DNA from: Devosia ginsengisoli | Lineage (GTDB): Bacteria > Pseudomonadota > Alphaproteobacteria > Rhizobiales > Devosiaceae | DNA length: 64,000 bases | Direction: 5' to 3' | Assembly: GCF_024707105.1 (NCBI RefSeq) | Contig: NZ_JANQAJ010000005.1 | Coordinates: 186,001 to 250,000, forward strand | In this document: positions 1 through 9,012 of the stretch, piece after piece | Layout: the number at the start of each line of letters is the position of its first letter | How positions within the stretch are numbered: the stretch's first letter is position 1 | The notes under the pieces: generated by a model | The model's input: the letters and a program-made list of their open reading frames with translations, nothing else | Told to the model about the DNA's origin: nothing | Database searches by the model: none | Position numbers and translations under genes: made by a program

Positions 1-494
1 CGCATGAAGAAGGCGCCGTGATAGGGCGGAATATGCTCTGACGCCTCGATGGCGGTAATATCGCCCAGCATGCCGTCGGCCTGGGCCTTGCGCAGGTCGA
101 CATAGAGCGGCGCATAGCGCAGCACCAGGCCCACCATGAGATTGTCCGAGCCGTATTGGGCGATGAGCCGGGCCAGTTCCATGGTCTCCTCGACCGTGGT
201 CACGACAGGCTTTTCGGTGAAGATCTTCATGCCGCGATCGAGGCCGATGCGGATGTGCTCGAGATGGAGATGGTTGGGCGAACCCACCATCAGCAGGTCC
301 AGCTCTTCATTGTCGAGCAGCGCGTCGAGCGAGTCATATTGCTTGCCGACGGAAATGCCGTGTTCGGTGGCATAGGGCAGGCCGGCCGGAGCCGGATCGA
401 CATAGCCGGCAATGGCAAAATCCGGCCGGGCGGCGGAGAAGACCCGCGCCAGATAGCCCAAACGATAGCCGAGGCCGATAATGCCTACCCGCAT
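1..494 (-). CDS. Gfo/Idh/MocA family oxidoreductase (partial, N-terminal part)
   Basis: Only the first 164 codons are present; the gene runs off the left edge. The protein opens with a Rossmann motif (GIIGLGYRLG, residues 4-13), and carries the family's EKP motif (TEKPV, about residue 95) that holds the catalytic-region lysine, followed by a VGLVLRY segment. These are diagnostic of NAD(P)-dependent sugar/inositol-type dehydrogenases of the Gfo/Idh/MocA family. The substrate cannot be read from this fragment. It is divergent from the NTF2-like gene at 871, with about 375 bases between them. The ATG at 492-494 directly precedes the Rossmann strand, so the start is secure. Confidence 0.88.
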   Translation of the reverse strand, partial: MRVGIIGLGYRLGYLARVFSAARPDFAIAGYVDPAPAGLPYATEHGISVGKQYDSLDALLDNEELDLLMVGSPNHLHLEHIRIGLDRGMKIFTEKPVVTTVEETMELARLIAQYGSDNLMVGLVLRYAPLYVDLRKAQADGMLGDITAIEASEHIPPYHGAFFM

Positions 495-870
495 GAATTT
501 CCTGCCCTGTAATGCCGCCAATCTCTTTCGGATCGGTCGGGAATTCTGTAAACGATTTTCAAGATTAGGATCGTTCCGAAAGTAATGTCAACACGAATTC
601 GTCACACATTCAATACCAATTTAAGCCACCCCCGCGATTTGTGCAAAATAGCGTCATTCTGCCGAATTTCCGGGCGTTTATATCGAGTTCATTGATTCTT
701 CCGATGTGGACAAGCGCCGATAAAACGGGCAGCATGTCGAAATTGGTATTCATCTGGCTTCTAATCGGCGCTTTCACACTGATGACATCAATGAAAATTT
801 GGAACACAAATACGGCCCTATTGGCGGGGACGCGGAGTCGCCGCCGGATCGGAACCCCACGAGAGCTTTC
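495..870. other. Divergent intergenic region without a gene
   Basis: About 375 bases between the oxidoreductase (leftward) and the NTF2-like gene (rightward). Its AT content is higher than in the flanking genes, as expected for a shared promoter region. Short open frames here lack a ribosome site or family features. The only structured element noticed is the candidate operator at 547-561. Confidence 0.6.
547..561. promoter_or_regulatory. Candidate LacI-type operator
   Basis: The 15-mer TGTAAACGATTTTCA has matching arms (TG.AAA...TTT.CA) around a CGA centre, resembling LacI-family operators. It lies 53 bases upstream of the oxidoreductase start. No LacI gene is adjacent inside the window, so the assignment is only a pattern match. 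Confidence 0.3.
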
Positions 871-1353
871 ATGAGCAGCACCAATCCTTTCCCCAACGAT
901 CCCGACCGGGGTGCCATCTGGACCATGCTGGTGGAGCGCGACATCGCCGCCTTCGTCGCCGCCGACTGGAGCATGGTCGATGGCGATTTCATCAGGGAGG
1001 GCTTCCTGGGCATCAATGGCGGAAAATCCGGCAATCCCGACGACTGGCGCATCAGCTTTCCCACGCTGGAAGCCTATCGCGACGACTGGATTCGCCAGGC
1101 CAGGGAGAGCCAGAAACTCGACTATGCCGAGGACGTGCTTGAGGGCATCCACCGCGCCACCAGTCTCACCGAGATCGAGATCAGCGGCGACATCGCCATC
1201 GCCCACAAGAAGTTCGACGGCTCCATCGCCCTGAGCGACGGCGGCAAGGACACCCTCAACTGGCAGACCCTCTACTTCTGCCGCAAGGTTGATGGCGTGT
1301 GGAAACTCACCGGCTTTGCCGGCTATCTGCCCTATCCGATGGGGAAGGCCTGA
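871..1353 (+). CDS. NTF2-like / SnoaL-fold protein
   Basis: A 160-residue protein without signal peptide or membrane segment. The alternation of short helices followed by strands (…EIEISGDIAIAHKKF…, …WQTLYFCRKVDGVWKLTGF…) ends with the W-K-L-x-G-F strand typical of NTF2-like/SnoaL domains, small cone-shaped folds that act as polyketide cyclases, dehydratases or binding proteins. The ATG at 871 was chosen because the sequence upstream of it in frame is low-quality leader; an in-frame start at 799 exists. The substrate is unknown. It is the first gene of a rightward group with an MFS permease and an M81 peptidase, separated from them by a repeat. Confidence 0.6.
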   Translation: MSSTNPFPNDPDRGAIWTMLVERDIAAFVAADWSMVDGDFIREGFLGINGGKSGNPDDWRISFPTLEAYRDDWIRQARESQKLDYAEDVLEGIHRATSLTEIEISGDIAIAHKKFDGSIALSDGGKDTLNWQTLYFCRKVDGVWKLTGFAGYLPYPMGKA

Positions 1354-1359
1354 GTGGAG

Positions 1360-1519
1360 TCTCCCTCTCCCCTTGTGGGAGAGGGATAGGAAATCCTCGT
1401 TCAGAGGATTTTCGAGGGGTGAGGGGGGCTGCGCCCACCCATGCTTCAATGTTGACGGAAGGCTCAGCGCCCCCCTCATCCGCCCTTCGGGCACCTTCTC
1501 CCACGAGGGGAGAAGGGAA
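1360..1519. repeat. Intergenic palindromic repeat pair (CTCATCCGCCCTTCGGGC family)
   Basis: Two inverted GC-rich modules: a CCCTCTCCCC/TGGGAGAGGG hairpin at about 1364-1386, and a module with CCTTCTCCCAC facing GGGGAGAAGGG at about 1492-1517, preceded by CTCATCCGCCCTTCGGGC. The same family recurs at 16866-17010 and 58141-58266. It sits between the NTF2-like gene and the MFS gene and could act as a transcription attenuator or be a non-autonomous repeat. Confidence 0.75.
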
Positions 1520-1550
1520 GATTGCCAAACCGAAACACCGAGCCACCCCG

Positions 1551-2738
1551 ATGTCCCTCCTCTCCCCCCAACGCCTCACCATGCTGGTCTTCTTCCTGCA
1601 GCCGATTGCTTTCGGCTCCTGGCTGCCGCGCATTCCCGATGTGCAGCAGGCGCTGGGCCTGGGCCCGCAGGGGCTGGCCATCGCCCTGCTCGGCCTGCCT
1701 TGCGGCACCTTGCTGACCCTCCCCTTTGCCGGTCCACTGGTCGGCAAGATCGGTCCGCGCATGGCGATCCTCGCCGGCTTCGTGCTCTATTCCATCGCCG
1801 CCAGCCTGCCGGCCTTCGCCATGAACCCGGTCATGCTCTTCGTCGCCCTGATGCTGGCGGGATCGACCATTTCCTTCGTGGAACTGGGCCTCAACGTGCA
1901 GGCCGACGCGGTGGAAAAAGCCACTGGCTCCGTCATCATGACCACTTCGCACGGCTTCTGGTCAGTCGGCATCATGGTCGGCAGCCTGATCGGCTCCGGC
2001 CTCGCCGCCCTTGGCCTCGAAGCGAAATGGGCCATTATGCTCGTGGCCGTTGTCGTACTGCCAGTGGCGCTCATCGTGTCCAATGCCCTGCCGGTCCTGG
2101 CGCCCGAGGCGCCCAAAAGCGAGCACCAGCGCTCGGTCTGGGCTTTCCCCAGTTGGGCTCTCCTCGGCATCTGCTTCTTCGTCTTCGGCATCACCATGAC
2201 CGAGGGCGCCATGGCCGACTGGTCGGCGATTTTCCTGCGCGACGCGCTGGGCGCCGAAAGCGGCATTGTCGGGCTGGGCTATTCGGTCTTCGCCATGATG
2301 GTGGCAGCCGGCCGCTTCGGCGGCGATACGCTCAAGCGGCGCTTCGGCGCGGTCAATACGGCCCGCATCTGCGGCGTGCTGGCGGTCGCCGGCGCGGCGA
2401 TCCTCTTCATTTCACCCAATACGCCGGTTGCCTTGTTCGGCTTCGCCATCATCGGCCTCGGCGTCTCCGTCGGCTTCCCGCTGGCCGTCACGGCTGCGGC
2501 CAGCCTCACCGATCGCACCGCCTCGGCCAATGTGGCCATCCTCAGCTTCGTCGCCCTGCTGGGCTTTCTCGTCGGCCCGCCGGTCATCGGCTTCGTCGCC
2601 GAACATTTCGACATGCGGCTGGGCATTGCCTGCCTCGTGCCGGTGCTGCTGGTCAGCCTGCTGCTGACAGGCCGGCTGGCGACCAGAAAGCCTGCCCCAA
2701 CAGCCAATCCCGAAGCCGAAATTCCCGGAGTGCTCTGA
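1551..2738 (+). CDS. MFS permease
   Basis: A 395-residue inner-membrane protein with about twelve hydrophobic segments and no long central loop. It resembles the small MFS branch of YbjJ/fucose-permease-like carriers. The N-terminal half has a SWLPRIPDVQQALGL segment and a loop with GPLVGKIGPR, the classic MFS loop 2-3 signature. The ATG at 1551 was chosen because the frame upstream runs through the repeat at 1360-1519. The stop overlaps the start of the M81 gene (TGATG), so the two are translationally coupled. This suggests the permease exports or imports something the peptidase acts on; the substrate is not readable. Confidence 0.8.
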   Translation: MSLLSPQRLTMLVFFLQPIAFGSWLPRIPDVQQALGLGPQGLAIALLGLPCGTLLTLPFAGPLVGKIGPRMAILAGFVLYSIAASLPAFAMNPVMLFVALMLAGSTISFVELGLNVQADAVEKATGSVIMTTSHGFWSVGIMVGSLIGSGLAALGLEAKWAIMLVAVVVLPVALIVSNALPVLAPEAPKSEHQRSVWAFPSWALLGICFFVFGITMTEGAMADWSAIFLRDALGAESGIVGLGYSVFAMMVAAGRFGGDTLKRRFGAVNTARICGVLAVAGAAILFISPNTPVALFGFAIIGLGVSVGFPLAVTAAASLTDRTASANVAILSFVALLGFLVGPPVIGFVAEHFDMRLGIACLVPVLLVSLLLTGRLATRKPAPTANPEAEIPGVL

Positions 2739-4168
2739 TGCGCATCGCCGTTGCCGGGCTGCATACCGAATGCAGCACCTACAATCCCGTCCTTGCCCGC
2801 GAAGCCGATTTCCGCGTCCTGCGCGGCCCCGCCATGCTCAAGGATGCCTATTTCGATTTCCTGACCCATTTCCCGGCCGAGTTCATCACCGTGCTCCACG
2901 CCCGCGCTATTGCCGGCGGCCCGGTCGAGCGGGATATCTACGAGCGCTGGAAGGCGGAAATCCTCGATGGGCTGAAGGCCGCCCTGCCGCTCGACGGCGT
3001 CTATCTCGCCATGCATGGCGCCATGTTCGTCGAGAACATGTTCGACGCCGAAGGCGATTTCATCGCCGCGGTGCGCGCGGTCGTCGGCCCCGATGTACTG
3101 ATCGCCGCCAGCTATGACCTGCACGGCAATATCAGCCAGGCCATCATCGATAATCTCGATATCTTTTCGACCTATCGCACCGCCCCCCATATCGACGTGC
3201 CCGATACGATGCGCCGCGCCGTCACCATGCTGGTCCGCGCCCTGCGCACCGGGCAGAAGCCGGTCCTCGCCTGGGCCCCCGTACCCGTCCTGCTGCCGGG
3301 CGAACGCACCTGCACCCAGGACGAGCCGGCGCGCAGCTTCTACTCCCAGTTGCAGGCGGTCGAAGACCCGACCGGCATCTGGGATGCCTCCTTCCAGGTC
3401 GGCTATGTCTGGGCCGACGAACCCCGCGCCACCGCCTGTGCCGTCGTCACCGGCACCGACCGCGCCGCCATGGCAGCAGCCGCCCGCCACTTGGCGCAGG
3501 ACTACTGGAATATCCACGAAGGCTTCGTCTTCGGCACGAAAGTCGGCTCGATCGAGGAATGCGTCGCCTGGGCCATGGCATCAGGCACCGGTCCCGCCGT
3601 ATTGGCGGAATCGGGCGACAACCCCACCGGCGGCGGCGTCGGCGACCGCGCCGAAGTGCTGGCCGAACTGATCGCCCGCAACGCGCAGGGCGTGGTCTTT
3701 GCCGGCATTGCCGACCGCGCCGCGACCGACGCCGCCTATGCCGCTGGCCTGGGCAAATCGCTCCCCCTCCACATCGGCGCGAGCCTCGACACATCGAGCA
3801 AGCCGGTCGAGGCCCAGGCCGAAGTCCGCTTCCTGCTCGAAACCGACAATGCCCTGCTGCGCGAAGCCGTCGTGCGCATCGGTGGCATCGATCTGGTCCT
3901 GACCGCCCGTCGGCGCCCCTTCCACAATATGGCGGATTTCACCCGCCTCGGCCTCGATCCGCGAGCTGCCAAAATCGTCGCGGTCAAGTCAGGCTATCTC
4001 TCGCCCGATCTCGGCCCCATCGCCAATCCCAGCCTCATGGCCCTGTCGCCTGGCGTGGTGGATCAGTTCGTCGAGCGGCTGGAGCGCAGGCATAAATCCG
4101 TGCCGCAATATCCGTTCGACACCGATTTTGCCTTCACCCCGCAGGTGCTGTGGTCAAAACGCGCGTAA
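2738..4168 (+). CDS. M81 family metallopeptidase (MlrC-type)
   Basis: A 476-residue protein matching the M81 family, whose founding member MlrC cleaves the linear tetrapeptide product of microcystin breakdown; most homologues have unknown substrates. Family marks are the opening MRIAVAGLHTECSTYNP, the LAMHGAMF segment (about residue 87), ASYDLHGN (about 124, likely metal ligands), and the C-terminal glycine-rich ESGDNPTGGGVGD loop (about 290). No signal peptide. The gene is coupled to the MFS permease before it. A second M81 gene lies at 17909-19367. An actual peptide substrate is inference from the family name only. Confidence 0.85.
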   Translation: MRIAVAGLHTECSTYNPVLAREADFRVLRGPAMLKDAYFDFLTHFPAEFITVLHARAIAGGPVERDIYERWKAEILDGLKAALPLDGVYLAMHGAMFVENMFDAEGDFIAAVRAVVGPDVLIAASYDLHGNISQAIIDNLDIFSTYRTAPHIDVPDTMRRAVTMLVRALRTGQKPVLAWAPVPVLLPGERTCTQDEPARSFYSQLQAVEDPTGIWDASFQVGYVWADEPRATACAVVTGTDRAAMAAAARHLAQDYWNIHEGFVFGTKVGSIEECVAWAMASGTGPAVLAESGDNPTGGGVGDRAEVLAELIARNAQGVVFAGIADRAATDAAYAAGLGKSLPLHIGASLDTSSKPVEAQAEVRFLLETDNALLREAVVRIGGIDLVLTARRRPFHNMADFTRLGLDPRAAKIVAVKSGYLSPDLGPIANPSLMALSPGVVDQFVERLERRHKSVPQYPFDTDFAFTPQVLWSKRA

Positions 4169-4221
4169 CCTAATCGCCCCCCGATGCGTTCCGGCAGGGA
4201 CGAAATCATCGGGAGCATGCA

Positions 4222-5001
4222 ATGGAATTCCCAGGCAAGGTGGCGCTGGTGACCGGCGCCGGATCGGGCATCGGCAAGGCGACGGCCCTGCGGCTGGCCG
4301 CGGGTGGCGCTCGCGTCGTCGTGCTCAGCCGCACCGCCGACGAAATCGAAGCCACCCGCGACCAGATCGTCGGCGCCGGCGGCACGGCCCTGGCGGTCAC
4401 GGCCGATGTGTCCGACACCAAGGAAATGCAGACCGCTATCGAGCGCACCATCGCCGCCTATAACCGGCTCGATATCGTCGTGGCCAATGCCGGCATCAAC
4501 GGCATGTGGGCGCCCATCGATGAACTGACCCCCGACGAGTGGGACCAGACCATGCATGTCAACCTGCGCGGCACCTATCTGACGCTGCATTTCGCCGTGC
4601 CGCATCTCCGGCGCGAAGGCGGCGCCGTGGTCATCGTCTCTTCGATCAATGGCAACCGCACCTTCACCACGGCCGGCGCCACCGCCTATTCGGCCACCAA
4701 GGCCGCCCAGCTCGCCATGACCAAGCAACTGGCGCTGGAACTGGGCAAGCACCGCATTCGCGTCAATGCCGTCTGTCCCGGCGCCATCGACACCGAAATC
4801 TGGGACAATACCGACAAGCGCAATGTCGAATCCGTGGCCATTCCGGTCAAATGGCCCGAGGGGCAGATTCCCATTACCGGTGGCAAGCCCGGCCGCCCCG
4901 AAGACGTCGCCGACGTCATCGCCTTCCTCGCCTCCGACGCTGCCCGCCACGTCACCGGCGTGCCCGTCTATATCGACGGCGGCCAGTCCCTGTTGCGCTA
5001 G
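4222..5001 (+). CDS. SDR family NAD(P)-dependent oxidoreductase
   Basis: A 259-residue classical short-chain dehydrogenase. It shows the TGAGSGIG cofactor loop (residues 11-18), the NAG motif (about 90), the catalytic serine in VSSING (about 142), and the Tyr-Lys pair in YSATKAA (about 156-160). The C-terminal PGAIDTEIW and YIDGGQSL segments are standard. It follows the M81 gene by 53 bases and has the same direction, so it may belong to the same transcript. Substrate unknown. Confidence 0.88.
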   Translation: MEFPGKVALVTGAGSGIGKATALRLAAGGARVVVLSRTADEIEATRDQIVGAGGTALAVTADVSDTKEMQTAIERTIAAYNRLDIVVANAGINGMWAPIDELTPDEWDQTMHVNLRGTYLTLHFAVPHLRREGGAVVIVSSINGNRTFTTAGATAYSATKAAQLAMTKQLALELGKHRIRVNAVCPGAIDTEIWDNTDKRNVESVAIPVKWPEGQIPITGGKPGRPEDVADVIAFLASDAARHVTGVPVYIDGGQSLLR

Positions 5002-5019
5002 GCCCAATGGTCTGAGTAG

Positions 5020-5056
5020 CCCTCATGGTGAGCCCGTCGAACCACGAGGGCGTGGC
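5020..5056. repeat. Short palindromic repeat (CCTCATGGTGAGC..TCGAACCACGAGG family)
   Basis: An inverted repeat with arms CCTCATGGT and ACCACGAGG around GAGCCCGTCGA. The same element occurs at 29120-29171, 43774-43806, 55817-55850, 55867-55918 and 59790-59831. Here it lies between convergent genes (SDR rightward, dctM leftward), a typical place for such elements and for a bidirectional terminator. Confidence 0.85.
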
Positions 5057-5065
5057 ACCACGCCC

Positions 5066-6370
5066 CTACCGCAGCATATTCGGCAGGAAGAGCACGATAT
5101 CGGGGAAGGCCACGATGGCGGTCACCACCACCAGGTCCGCCAGCAGGAACAGCGTGACACCCTTGAACACGTCGGTCAGCGAGGCATATTCGCCGGCGAC
5201 GTTTCGGATGACGAAGACATTCATCCCCAATGGCGGCGTGATCATGCCGATTTCGAGGAGCTTCACCAGGAACACGCCGAACCAGACCATGTTGATATTC
5301 TGCGCGTCGAGCACCGGCATCAGCACCGGCAGGGTCACCAGCATGGCGCCGAACGGCTCCATGAACATGCCCAGGATCAGGTAGATCACCACGATGACGA
5401 ACATCAGTTCGAAATAATTGAGCTCGAATCCCTGCACCGCGCCGCTGATCAGTCCCGCCACGCCGCTGAGCCCGAGGAAGCGGGTAAACATCACCGCGCC
5501 GACGCCGATGATGAACAGCGAAGCACAGGTGCCCAGCGTTTCGAGGATCGACTGGCGCAGTACATGCCAGTTCAGCCGCCCGGTAATGGCCACGAGCCCG
5601 ATGGCGCCCGCCGCGCCCACGGCCCCCGCCTCCGTGGCGGTGAACAATCCCGAGAACAGCCCGCCGAACACCAGGACGATGAGCACCAGGATCGGCCAGA
5701 CCGCCAGCATGACCTTGCGGCCGTCGAGATCGTCGATCCCCACCGCTCGGGCCGGAATGATGTCCTTGCGCAGCCAGGCGATGAGCATGATGACGATGAT
5801 GTAACTCGCGGCGGTGAGCAGCCCCACCGAAACCCCGCCCATGAACACGCTGGTCACCGACGTCTCGGCGAAGACGCCATAGATGATCATCAGGATCGAC
5901 GGCGGGATCAGCGCACCGATCGTGCCGCCGGCGGCCAACGCCCCGGTGGCGAAGCTCGGCTTGTAGCCGGCCCGCACCATTTCGGGGATGGCGATACGCC
6001 CGAGCGAGGCGGCGGTGGCCAGGCTCGATCCGCAGACCGAGGCAAATCCCGAACAGGCGACGATCGCGGCGATGCCCAGCCCGCCCGGCACCTTGCGTAG
6101 CCCCAGCTTGGCCGCATCGAACAGGCCCGATGTGAGCCCGCCGTGATAGGCGATGAACCCCATCAGCAGGAACATCGGCACCGCCGACAGCGTCCAGCTG
6201 GCGATGAATTCATAAGGCGTATTGGCCAGCACGCCGATGGCCGGCGCCAGCCCCAGCATGGCCCATACCCCGACAAAGGCTATGGCCATCATGGCGATGG
6301 CGATCGGCACCTGCAGCGCCAGCAGCACGAACAGGAAGGCGAGGCCGGCAAGGCCCAGTGTCAGGTTCAT
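5066..6370 (-). CDS. dctM: TRAP transporter large permease (DctM)
   Basis: A 434-residue membrane protein with about a dozen hydrophobic segments. It matches the DctM subunit of TRAP transporters, which moves organic acids inward with sodium: the N-terminal LQVPIAIAMMAIAF, the GALIPPSILMIIYG loop (about residue 145), and the C-terminal ITPPLGMNVFVI motif (about 385) are family hallmarks. The ATG overlaps the dctQ stop (ATGA). With dctP, khl-like and marR upstream on the same strand this forms one apparent operon, which implies an aromatic acid or hydroxycinnamate as cargo (inference from context). Confidence 0.93.
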   Translation of the reverse strand: MNLTLGLAGLAFLFVLLALQVPIAIAMMAIAFVGVWAMLGLAPAIGVLANTPYEFIASWTLSAVPMFLLMGFIAYHGGLTSGLFDAAKLGLRKVPGGLGIAAIVACSGFASVCGSSLATAASLGRIAIPEMVRAGYKPSFATGALAAGGTIGALIPPSILMIIYGVFAETSVTSVFMGGVSVGLLTAASYIIVIMLIAWLRKDIIPARAVGIDDLDGRKVMLAVWPILVLIVLVFGGLFSGLFTATEAGAVGAAGAIGLVAITGRLNWHVLRQSILETLGTCASLFIIGVGAVMFTRFLGLSGVAGLISGAVQGFELNYFELMFVIVVIYLILGMFMEPFGAMLVTLPVLMPVLDAQNINMVWFGVFLVKLLEIGMITPPLGMNVFVIRNVAGEYASLTDVFKGVTLFLLADLVVVTAIVAFPDIVLFLPNMLR

Positions 6371-6864
6371 TTCGCTGTTCCTTGCTTGGGCATCAGGCCC
6401 CGATAGAGCGTGACCACGGCCGCGAGCCCGAAGCCGATCGGCAGCACGAAATAGCTGGGCCAGACCGGGATGGCGACGCTGAGCGAAATGACGAAGCTGC
6501 GGGCGGAAAATTCGCGCATCGCCACCAGCCACGTCGTGTAGGTGAGCATCGCATAGACGCCTGCTGTCACCAGGGCCACGAAGATTTCGTTGATGCGGCC
6601 CACGCGGCCCTTCATCAGAAAGGCGAAGATTTCGATCGAGATCATGTCGCCGCGCCGCTCCGCCCAGGCAAGGGGCAGGAAGGCGATGAGGATCATGTAA
6701 TAATAGGACACGATCTCCACGGTGGCCGGAACCGGCGCATGGCTGAACTGCCGCGTGATGACATAGGCGGTGATATGCACCAGCATGGCCACCACGCCGA
6801 TGGCGCCCACCAGCGCCAGGCCGTCGCTTATCCGGACGACGAGCCGGTCGAGACTCTCGCGCAT
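6367..6864 (-). CDS. dctQ: TRAP transporter small permease (DctQ)
   Basis: A 165-residue protein with four hydrophobic segments (about residues 13-35, 50-68, 88-108 and 130-150). This is the size and topology of the DctQ subunit, the membrane partner that packs against DctM. A charged stretch AERRGDMISIEIF follows the second segment, as in the family. The ATG at 6862-6864 precedes a cytoplasmic RESLDRLVVR leader. It sits 67 bases downstream of dctP and overlaps dctM by four bases. Confidence 0.88.
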   Translation of the reverse strand: MRESLDRLVVRISDGLALVGAIGVVAMLVHITAYVITRQFSHAPVPATVEIVSYYYMILIAFLPLAWAERRGDMISIEIFAFLMKGRVGRINEIFVALVTAGVYAMLTYTTWLVAMREFSARSFVISLSVAIPVWPSYFVLPIGFGLAAVVTLYRGLMPKQGTAK

Positions 6865-6931
6865 CGCTTCACTCCACGCTCGGATGGCAAGGAAGCCCGC
6901 GGGCAGGGTCAGCACCCCGCGGGCCAGTGGC

Positions 6932-8053
6932 TCAGAGGCCGTAGGTGGACCAGTCCACCTTGTCCCAGACTTCCGTCTGCACCGCGGCGGCGATGGCATC
7001 GACATCGCCATTGGCGGCATCGGTGATGGCGGTCCACTTTTCCACCAGCGCCTGGAAGCGGGCGATCTTGTCGGCCGCGCCGGTCACCCCGAGCTGGCTT
7101 TCGGCCACCGAGACCGCATCGGCGACATCGCTGAAGCGGAACGCATTGGTGGCGTCGAGCAGGTCCTGGTCGGGCTGGATGATTTCGATACCGGCATCCA
7201 GTGCGGCCTGCCGGGCGTCGGCGGCCCGGTCATAGCCCCAGCTCTGGGTGAACAGCGCACTGGACCGGTTAGCAGCGCGGGCGAAGTCGGCCCGCAATTC
7301 CGGTGTCAGCTCGGCCCAGGCTCCGCCGGCCACGGTGAAGTTGGACGTGGTGTGATAGGTGCCGAGCGGCACGTCGATAATATATTTGGCCACATCCACC
7401 AGGCGATACGAGATCAGGTCCGAGACCGAAGCCATGGTGCCGTCGAGCACGCCCTGCGACATGGATTCGAACGTGTCGCTCACCGGCACCTGCGCCGGCG
7501 CCGCACCGAGCGCTTCGGCCCAGCGGGCATAGGGCGTGCCACCCGAACGCAGCCGTAGCCCCTGCAGGTCGGCCAGCGAATGGACCGGCTTGGTGGTCAG
7601 CAGCACATAGATGTCGGACGAGCCGGCCCCGACGAACACGCCGCCCATGGCCTTGAACTCGGCCTGGCATTCTTCGCAGGTCACGACATATTCGGTCACC
7701 GCCGCGCCCATGGCATGGGGCGTGGTGGCCAGGAAGGCCAGGTCGGCCGTCAGCACCGTATTGGGCAGGTCGCCCGCCGCGAACAGCGGCAGCACATTGC
7801 CCACTTCGGCCAGCGAGGATTGCAGGGCCTGCTTGACGGCGACGATGCCAACCACTTCGGGGCCGATCATCAGGCCCGTCAGCTCGCCACCGGTCTCCTC
7901 GGGCAGGAATTCCATGAAACTGTTATACATCGGGTCGGTCGCCGGATGGGCCGGCGGCGCCCCCGAGGCGAGACGCAATTCGCGCGCCTCCGCGGTGCCG
8001 GCGGCAAGCGCCGCCAGCGACGCAACTGCAAGCAGTCTGGTCAGGTTATTCAT
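6932..8053 (-). CDS. dctP: TRAP transporter solute-binding protein (DctP)
   Basis: A 373-residue secreted protein: a signal peptide of about 23 residues ends in the AEA-R type site, then the mature region begins RELRLASGAPPAHP, typical of DctP-family binding proteins that deliver carboxylates to DctQM. The conserved arginine region LQGLRLRSGGTPYARW (about residue 165) is where the substrate carboxylate is usually held. Two cysteines (CEEC, about residue 126) form a CxxC that is not common in the family and may be a disulfide. It is 80 bases downstream of the amidohydrolase gene. The ligand is probably an aromatic acid, inferred from the neighbours. Confidence 0.88.
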   Translation of the reverse strand: MNNLTRLLAVASLAALAAGTAEARELRLASGAPPAHPATDPMYNSFMEFLPEETGGELTGLMIGPEVVGIVAVKQALQSSLAEVGNVLPLFAAGDLPNTVLTADLAFLATTPHAMGAAVTEYVVTCEECQAEFKAMGGVFVGAGSSDIYVLLTTKPVHSLADLQGLRLRSGGTPYARWAEALGAAPAQVPVSDTFESMSQGVLDGTMASVSDLISYRLVDVAKYIIDVPLGTYHTTSNFTVAGGAWAELTPELRADFARAANRSSALFTQSWGYDRAADARQAALDAGIEIIQPDQDLLDATNAFRFSDVADAVSVAESQLGVTGAADKIARFQALVEKWTAITDAANGDVDAIAAAVQTEVWDKVDWSTYGL

Positions 8054-8133
8054 CTATGTCCTCCCGCGGCCGGGTGTCCGGCCGCACTCTCTTGGTTTCT
8101 AGTCTCGAGCCGCTTTTTCGCGGTCTTCTTGGG

Positions 8134-9012
8134 TTAGATACCGAGCAGGCGGCGTGCGTTCTCCTTGAGGATCAACGGACGAACCTCCGGCTTTATGTCG
8201 AGTTTCTCGAAGTCGGCGAGCCAGCGATCGGGCATGATGGCGGGCCAGTCCGAACCGAACAGCATGCGGTCCTTGAGCAGGCTGTTGGCGTATTTGATCA
8301 GAATCGGCGGGAAGTATTTCGGCGACCAGCCGCTGAGGTCGATGTAGACATTGGGCTTGTGCGTGGCCACGGCCAGCGCCTCCTCCTGCCAGGGGAAGGA
8401 GGGGTGGGCCATGATGATCTTGAGGTCGGGAAAGTCCGCTGCCACATCGTCGATGCACATCGGATTGGAATATTTGAGCCGCAGGCCATAGCCGCCGCGC
8501 ATGCCCGCGCCCACGCCCGTCTGGCCGGTATGGAACAGGGCGGGCAGGCCAGCCTCCTGGATCACCTCGTAGAGCGGGTAGGCCGCGCGGTCATTGGGAT
8601 AGAAGGCCTGGTAAGTGGGGTGGAACTTGAAGCCCCGCACACCGAAATCGCTGATCAGCCGGCGCGCTTCGCGCACCCCCATCTTGCCCTTGGCCGGATC
8701 GATGGAGGCGAAGGGTATGAGCACGTCGGAATGCTCGGCCGCCAGCGTGGCAATCTCTTCATTATTGTAGCGGCGATGGCCCGTGGCCGCCTCCGCATCG
8801 ACATGGAAGATCACCGCCGCGATGCGGCGCTGCCGATAATACTCGGCCGTTTCCGGAATGGTCGGCGGCGCCTTGAAGGGCGAGTGGAAATACTGCGCCA
8901 TGGCCTGCTGCAGATCGTCATAGCCGTCATCGGCATGCATGCCGCAGGCTTCCTCGGCATGGGTGTGGAAGTCGATCGCCACCATGTCGTCGAGGTTCAG
9001 CTTAGCCCCCAT
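8134..9012 (-). CDS. Amidohydrolase-2 family protein, probable 4-hydroxyphenyl-beta-ketoacyl-CoA hydrolase
   Basis: A 292-residue TIM-barrel metal hydrolase. Metal-site marks are the DFHTH pair near the start (residues 14-18), the KFHP strand end, the HTG motif, MAHPSFPW and the closing GSDWP aspartate. This is the ACMSD/amidohydrolase-2 layout. In Agrobacterium fabrum a member of this family in a hydroxycinnamate locus cleaves the beta-ketoacyl-CoA intermediate to the aromatic acid and acetyl-CoA. The neighbours here (marR, TRAP carrier, fcs, ech, SDR) match that pathway, so the same role is inferred. The ATG at 9012 shares one base with the marR stop (TGATG); a GTG three bases earlier is an alternative. 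Confidence 0.72.
   Translation of the reverse strand: MGAKLNLDDMVAIDFHTHAEEACGMHADDGYDDLQQAMAQYFHSPFKAPPTIPETAEYYRQRRIAAVIFHVDAEAATGHRRYNNEEIATLAAEHSDVLIPFASIDPAKGKMGVREARRLISDFGVRGFKFHPTYQAFYPNDRAAYPLYEVIQEAGLPALFHTGQTGVGAGMRGGYGLRLKYSNPMCIDDVAADFPDLKIIMAHPSFPWQEEALAVATHKPNVYIDLSGWSPKYFPPILIKYANSLLKDRMLFGSDWPAIMPDRWLADFEKLDIKPEVRPLILKENARRLLGI

Noticed and set aside
641..874. A 77-codon plus-strand frame upstream of the NTF2-like gene
   Set aside because: It has no ribosome site, ends inside the next gene's leader, and its composition matches AT-richer non-coding sequence.
1289..4168. A 959-codon frame covering the MFS and M81 genes
   Set aside because: Only the part from 2738 shows family features; the earlier part is the shadow of the MFS gene and of a repeat.
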